DNA from: Zoogloea sp041908905
GTDB taxonomy: Bacteria; Pseudomonadota; Gammaproteobacteria; Burkholderiales; Rhodocyclaceae
Length of the DNA stretch: 64,000 nucleotides
NCBI RefSeq assembly: GCF_041908905.1
Contig: NZ_JAYREK010000007.1
Location: 1 to 64,000, forward strand
Direction: 5' to 3'
Shown here one piece after another: positions 61,157-64,000 of this stretch. Positions within the stretch are counted from its first letter, which is position 1. Every line of letters starts with the position of its first letter. Both the position numbers and the translations under genes were made by a program. The notes under the pieces are model-generated. The model saw nothing but the letters and a program-made list of their open reading frames with translations, had not been told where the DNA came from and did not search any database.

Positions 61157-61944
61157 TGACCGACGCACCCGCCGCGCCGGGCCCCCTCTCCCCCGCCGTG
61201 TGCTTTGGCGCGGTGATGCACGAGCGGCTGGTGCAGGCTCACAATCGTTTTGTCTATCCGACCGCCTTCGTGCGCCTGCCCCTCGGCCGGCTCGACGAGA
61301 TCCGCGCTCCGCTGCTGGGCATCGACCGCTTCAACCTGTTCTCGGTGCTGAGCCGGGACCACGGCCGCCGCGACGGCTCGCCGCTGCTGCCCTGGCTGCG
61401 CGGCATCCTCGCCGAGCGGGGCCTGGCCGGCGTGTGCGACGGCGAGGTGGTGCTGCAGACCATGCCCCGGGTGATGGGCTTCGTGTTCAACCCGGTGAGT
61501 TTCTGGTTCTGCCACGACCGGGATGGCGCGCTGCGGGTGGTGCTGGCCGAGGTCAACAACACCTTCGGCGAGCGCCACAACTACCTGGTGCATCACCCTG
61601 ATCTGCGGCCCATCCGGCCGGCGGACGAACTCGTCGCCCGCAAGCTGTTTCACGTCTCGCCCTTCTTTCCGCTGCGGGGCGAGTACCGCTTCCGCTTCAG
61701 CACCCGTGGCCGGGTCCACGTGGTGCACATCGACCTGTGGGACAACGGCCAGCGCCAGCTCGGCACCTGCCTCTCGGGCCACGCCCAGCCCCTCGACGGG
61801 CGGGCGCTGGGCACCTGGCTGCTGCGCCACCCCTTCCTCACGCTGGGCGTGATCGCCCGCATCCACTGGCAGGCCCTGCGCCTCGCCTTCAAACGCGTGA
61901 GCTTCCACCGCAAACCCGCGCCCCCGCTCGAGGAGACGACCTGA
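61156..61944 (+). CDS. DUF1365 family protein
   Basis: The 262-aa protein has the family motifs VMHERLVQAHNRFVYPTAF, VMGFVFNPVSFWFCHD, EVNNTFGERHNYLV and FHVSPFFPLRGEY. Function is not known; such genes lie between flavin oxidoreductase and Cfa-type genes in many bacteria. Both ends overlap their neighbours by a base (TGATG), so expression is closely coupled. Confidence 0.9.
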   Translation: MTDAPAAPGPLSPAVCFGAVMHERLVQAHNRFVYPTAFVRLPLGRLDEIRAPLLGIDRFNLFSVLSRDHGRRDGSPLLPWLRGILAERGLAGVCDGEVVLQTMPRVMGFVFNPVSFWFCHDRDGALRVVLAEVNNTFGERHNYLVHHPDLRPIRPADELVARKLFHVSPFFPLRGEYRFRFSTRGRVHVVHIDLWDNGQRQLGTCLSGHAQPLDGRALGTWLLRHPFLTLGVIARIHWQALRLAFKRVSFHRKPAPPLEETT

Positions 61945-63194
61945 TGAACGCCCTGGAAAACACCCTCGCCCCGCTGCTGATGCCCCTCTCCAGCCTGCGC
62001 CTGTTCGAGATGCCCCGCGCTACCCGGCTGGCCCTGGAGATGCTCGACCGGCTGGAAGGCGGCGCCCTGGCCATCGAGCTGCCCCAGGGCGTGCGCGTGC
62101 GTGCCGGCCACGGCCCGCTGGTGGCCCACCTGCAGGTGCGCAGCCACGCCGTGTTCGACGACGTGCTGGCCCGGGGCGACATCGGCTTCGCCGAGAGCTG
62201 GATGGACGAGCAATGGAGCACCGACGACCTCGCCGCGCTGCTCACCCTGCTGTCCCGCAACCGCCCGGTGCTGGCCAGTGCCATCCATGGCCGCGTGCTG
62301 CGCCTGATCGGCCACCGCCTGACCCACCTGCTGCGCGCCAACACCCGCAGCGGCGCCCGGCGCAACATCGAGGCACACTACGACCTGGGCAACGATTTCT
62401 ACCGCCTGTGGCTCGACCCGACGATGACCTACTCGTCCGCCGTGTTCGCCAGCCCCGACGAGAGCCTGCAGGACGCCCAGCTGCGCAAGTACCGGCGCAT
62501 CCTCACCCAATTGGGCGCCAGGCCGGGCCAGACCATCCTCGAGATCGGCTGCGGCTGGGGGGGCTTCGCCGAAGTCGCCGCCACCGAGTTCGGCTGCCGG
62601 GTGCTCGGCCTCACCCTGTCTCCGGCCCAGCTGGCTTTTGCCCGCGAGCGCGCCGAGCGCGGCGGCTACGCCGACAGGATCGACCTGGAGCTGTGCGACT
62701 ACCGGGACGTGCGCGGCAGCTACGACCACATCGTCTCCATCGAGATGATCGAGGCCGTCGGCGAACGTTTCTGGCCCACCTACTTCGGCCAGCTGTCGGC
62801 CCGCCTCAAGCCCGGCGGCCGCTGCGTGGTGCAGGCCATCACCATCGACGACGCGCTGTTTGCCCGCTATCGCCGCGGCACCGACTTCATCCAGCGCTAC
62901 ATCTTCCCGGGCGGCATGCTCCCCTGCCCGAAGAGCGTGCGCCAGCAGGCAGGCAATGTCGGCCTGGCGATTGTCGACGACTTCGCCTTCGGCCCCGACT
63001 ACGCCCGCAGCCTGGCCCACTGGCACCGCAATTTCGAGGCCCAGCTCGGCGCCGTGCGGGCCCAGGGCTTCGACGAGCGCTTCATCCGCATGTGGCGCTT
63101 CTACCTGGCCTACTGCGAAGCCGGCTTCAACACCGGCGACGTGGATGTGCACCACTACGTGTTCGCCCACGCGGACGGGGGCCGCGCCCCATGA
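61944..63194 (+). CDS. cfa: cyclopropane-fatty-acyl-phospholipid synthase family methyltransferase
   Basis: The 416-aa protein has the Cfa layout: an N-terminal lipid-binding part (about 1-130), the AHYDLGNDFYRLWLDPTMTY segment, SAM-binding EIGCGWGGFAE and the catalytic-region FIQRYIFPGGMLP. It transfers a methyl or methylene group from S-adenosylmethionine to an unsaturated acyl chain in the membrane. In this operon type the relative UfaM methylates instead of making the ring. The start overlaps the DUF1365 stop and follows GAGGAG. Confidence 0.93.
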   Translation: MNALENTLAPLLMPLSSLRLFEMPRATRLALEMLDRLEGGALAIELPQGVRVRAGHGPLVAHLQVRSHAVFDDVLARGDIGFAESWMDEQWSTDDLAALLTLLSRNRPVLASAIHGRVLRLIGHRLTHLLRANTRSGARRNIEAHYDLGNDFYRLWLDPTMTYSSAVFASPDESLQDAQLRKYRRILTQLGARPGQTILEIGCGWGGFAEVAATEFGCRVLGLTLSPAQLAFARERAERGGYADRIDLELCDYRDVRGSYDHIVSIEMIEAVGERFWPTYFGQLSARLKPGGRCVVQAITIDDALFARYRRGTDFIQRYIFPGGMLPCPKSVRQQAGNVGLAIVDDFAFGPDYARSLAHWHRNFEAQLGAVRAQGFDERFIRMWRFYLAYCEAGFNTGDVDVHHYVFAHADGGRAP

Positions 63195-63748
63195 CCCGCG
63201 CCGCCGGCCTGCGCGCGCTGGCTTTGGCCAGCCTGCTGGCGTTCGCGGCGGAAGCCGGCGCGGTCAGCCTGCCCCGGCCGGTGACCGCCACCGCCGGCGG
63301 CCTGCAGATGGCCGGCACGGGCGAGATGCGCTGGTTCGGCATCAAGCTCTACGACGCGGCCCTGTGGGTCGAGGCGCCGCCGCCCGGCGGCGCCGGCCTG
63401 CCCCTCGACAAACCCTACGCCCTCGCCCTGCGCTACGCCCGCTCGATTTCCGGCGAGGCCCTGGTGACGGCCAGCCTCGAGGAGATCCGCCGCCTCGGCG
63501 AGACCAACGAGGGCCGCCTCGCCCGCTGGAAGCCGCTCCTCGAAAAGGCGCTGCCCTCGGTGGCCCCCGGCGAAACCCTGGTCGGGCTGCACGAACCCGG
63601 CCGCGGCGCCCGCTTCTGGCACGAGGGCCGGCTCACCGCGCGCATCGACGACGCCGAGCTCGCCAGCGCCTTCTTTGCGATCTGGCTCGACGCCCGCACC
63701 CGCGAACCCGCGCTGCGCGCCCGCCTGCTCGGGCAGCCCCGGCCATGA
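63191..63748 (+). CDS. chalcone isomerase-like periplasmic protein
   Basis: The 185-aa protein has a signal peptide (about 1-24, ending AGA-V) and the chalcone isomerase-like fold (MRWFGIKLYDAALWVEAPPP; KPYALALRYARSISGEALV; GRGARFWHEGRLTARID). Bacterial members bind fatty acids or haem and have no known isomerase activity. It overlaps the cfa stop by four bases and the transporter start by four. Confidence 0.87.
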   Translation: MTRAAGLRALALASLLAFAAEAGAVSLPRPVTATAGGLQMAGTGEMRWFGIKLYDAALWVEAPPPGGAGLPLDKPYALALRYARSISGEALVTASLEEIRRLGETNEGRLARWKPLLEKALPSVAPGETLVGLHEPGRGARFWHEGRLTARIDDAELASAFFAIWLDARTREPALRARLLGQPRP

Positions 63749-64000
63749 GCCCCGACTCTCTGCCCCGGCGCGCCGTCATGGCCTACGGCGCCCTCGGCCT
63801 GCCGCTGGCCTTTGCGGCGCTGCCCCTGTATGTGCATGTGCCGCGCCTGTATACCGAATCCATCGGCCTGCCGCTGGCTGCCGTTGGCGGCGTGCTGCTC
63901 GCCGCAAGGGCGGTGGACGCCGTCTCCGACCCGCTGATCGGCTGGGCCAACGACCGCGTCGGGGGGCGCGGCCTGCTCGTCGCCGGGCTGGCGATCCTGG
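63745..64000 (+). CDS. MFS/GPH-family transporter, cut by the window end
   Basis: The visible 85 residues show two membrane helices (about 11-31 and 43-63) and the GPH/MFS motif DAVSDPLIGWANDR, which holds the conserved Asp-x3-Asp. Cation symporters of this sort are the last members of the light or singlet-oxygen operons with DUF1365 and cfa. The frame is open to the window end. Overlap with the previous gene is four bases. Confidence 0.85.
   Translation, partial: MSPDSLPRRAVMAYGALGLPLAFAALPLYVHVPRLYTESIGLPLAAVGGVLLAARAVDAVSDPLIGWANDRVGGRGLLVAGLAIL

Overview
The window is 64 kb of high-GC chromosomal DNA. The gene content and order (divergent mltG and ygfZ/DUF4936/NRDE genes, rlmJ, DUF47-pit, EpsF/EpsG-type exopolysaccharide genes, many GTG and TTG starts) point to a betaproteobacterium, most likely of the Rhodocyclales (Zoogloea/Azoarcus/Thauera relatives). 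The assignment rests on remembered gene orders, not on a search. Almost all the DNA is tightly packed coding sequence. Because of the base composition, every long gene carries a long open frame on its opposite strand, and these were discarded.

Layout. 1-1.4 kb: an AT-rich patch, a terminator and the frameshifted remains of a RES/Xre toxin-antitoxin pair. 1.4-5.5 kb: fabI, a ProQ/FinO RNA-binding protein, and a divergent pair made of a KfrA-like DNA-binding coiled-coil protein and a tyrosine recombinase. 5.5-8.1 kb: an electrophile-stress operon (NemR-like repressor, old yellow enzyme, DJ-1/PfpI protein) with two copies of one operator. 8.1-11 kb: short tandem repeats, a FabMG-type putative enoyl reductase, a MOSC protein and a small protein. 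11-13.3 kb: a lipoprotein that looks like a free protease propeptide, overlapping a secreted subtilase. 13.3-22.3 kb: LexA-controlled dnaE2, a lipoprotein, an orphan peptide-binding protein, a second KfrA-like/tyrosine recombinase module and a small membrane protein behind a near-LexA box.

22.6-34 kb: the mltG-tmk-holB-pilZ-tatD-ankyrin operon, divergent ygfZ/DUF4936/NRDE, mfd, a LOTUS-domain protein and tRNA-Ser(GCT). 34-50 kb: lysC, a small Xre regulator, radical SAM/queD, a GST, a DeaD-type helicase, DUF47-pit phosphate transport, DUF1615, a CoA-transferase, rlmJ, MazG-like, an enoyl-CoA hydratase, a gamma carbonic anhydrase, an exo/endonuclease and an HDOD protein. 49.9-56.5 kb: an exopolysaccharide cluster read leftwards (epsF, epsG, an unknown gene, a WecG-type glycosyltransferase, a CapK-type ligase, heparinase II/III), preceded by about 850 bp without a gene.

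57.3-64 kb: the most interesting region. A MerR-type regulator with the Wx9EH and ExHxxG signatures of adenosylcobalamin photoreceptors (LitR/CarH) sits with a lipocalin. Divergent from it is a tightly coupled operon: a 74-aa exported peptide, an exported glutathione peroxidase, a FAD oxidoreductase, DUF1365, a Cfa-type methyltransferase, a chalcone-isomerase-like protein and an MFS/GPH transporter cut by the window end. Three copies of TTGTCC-N-GGACAA (one imperfect) lie at the start codons and inside the first gene. The set reads as a light- and singlet-oxygen-responsive membrane-lipid modification locus.
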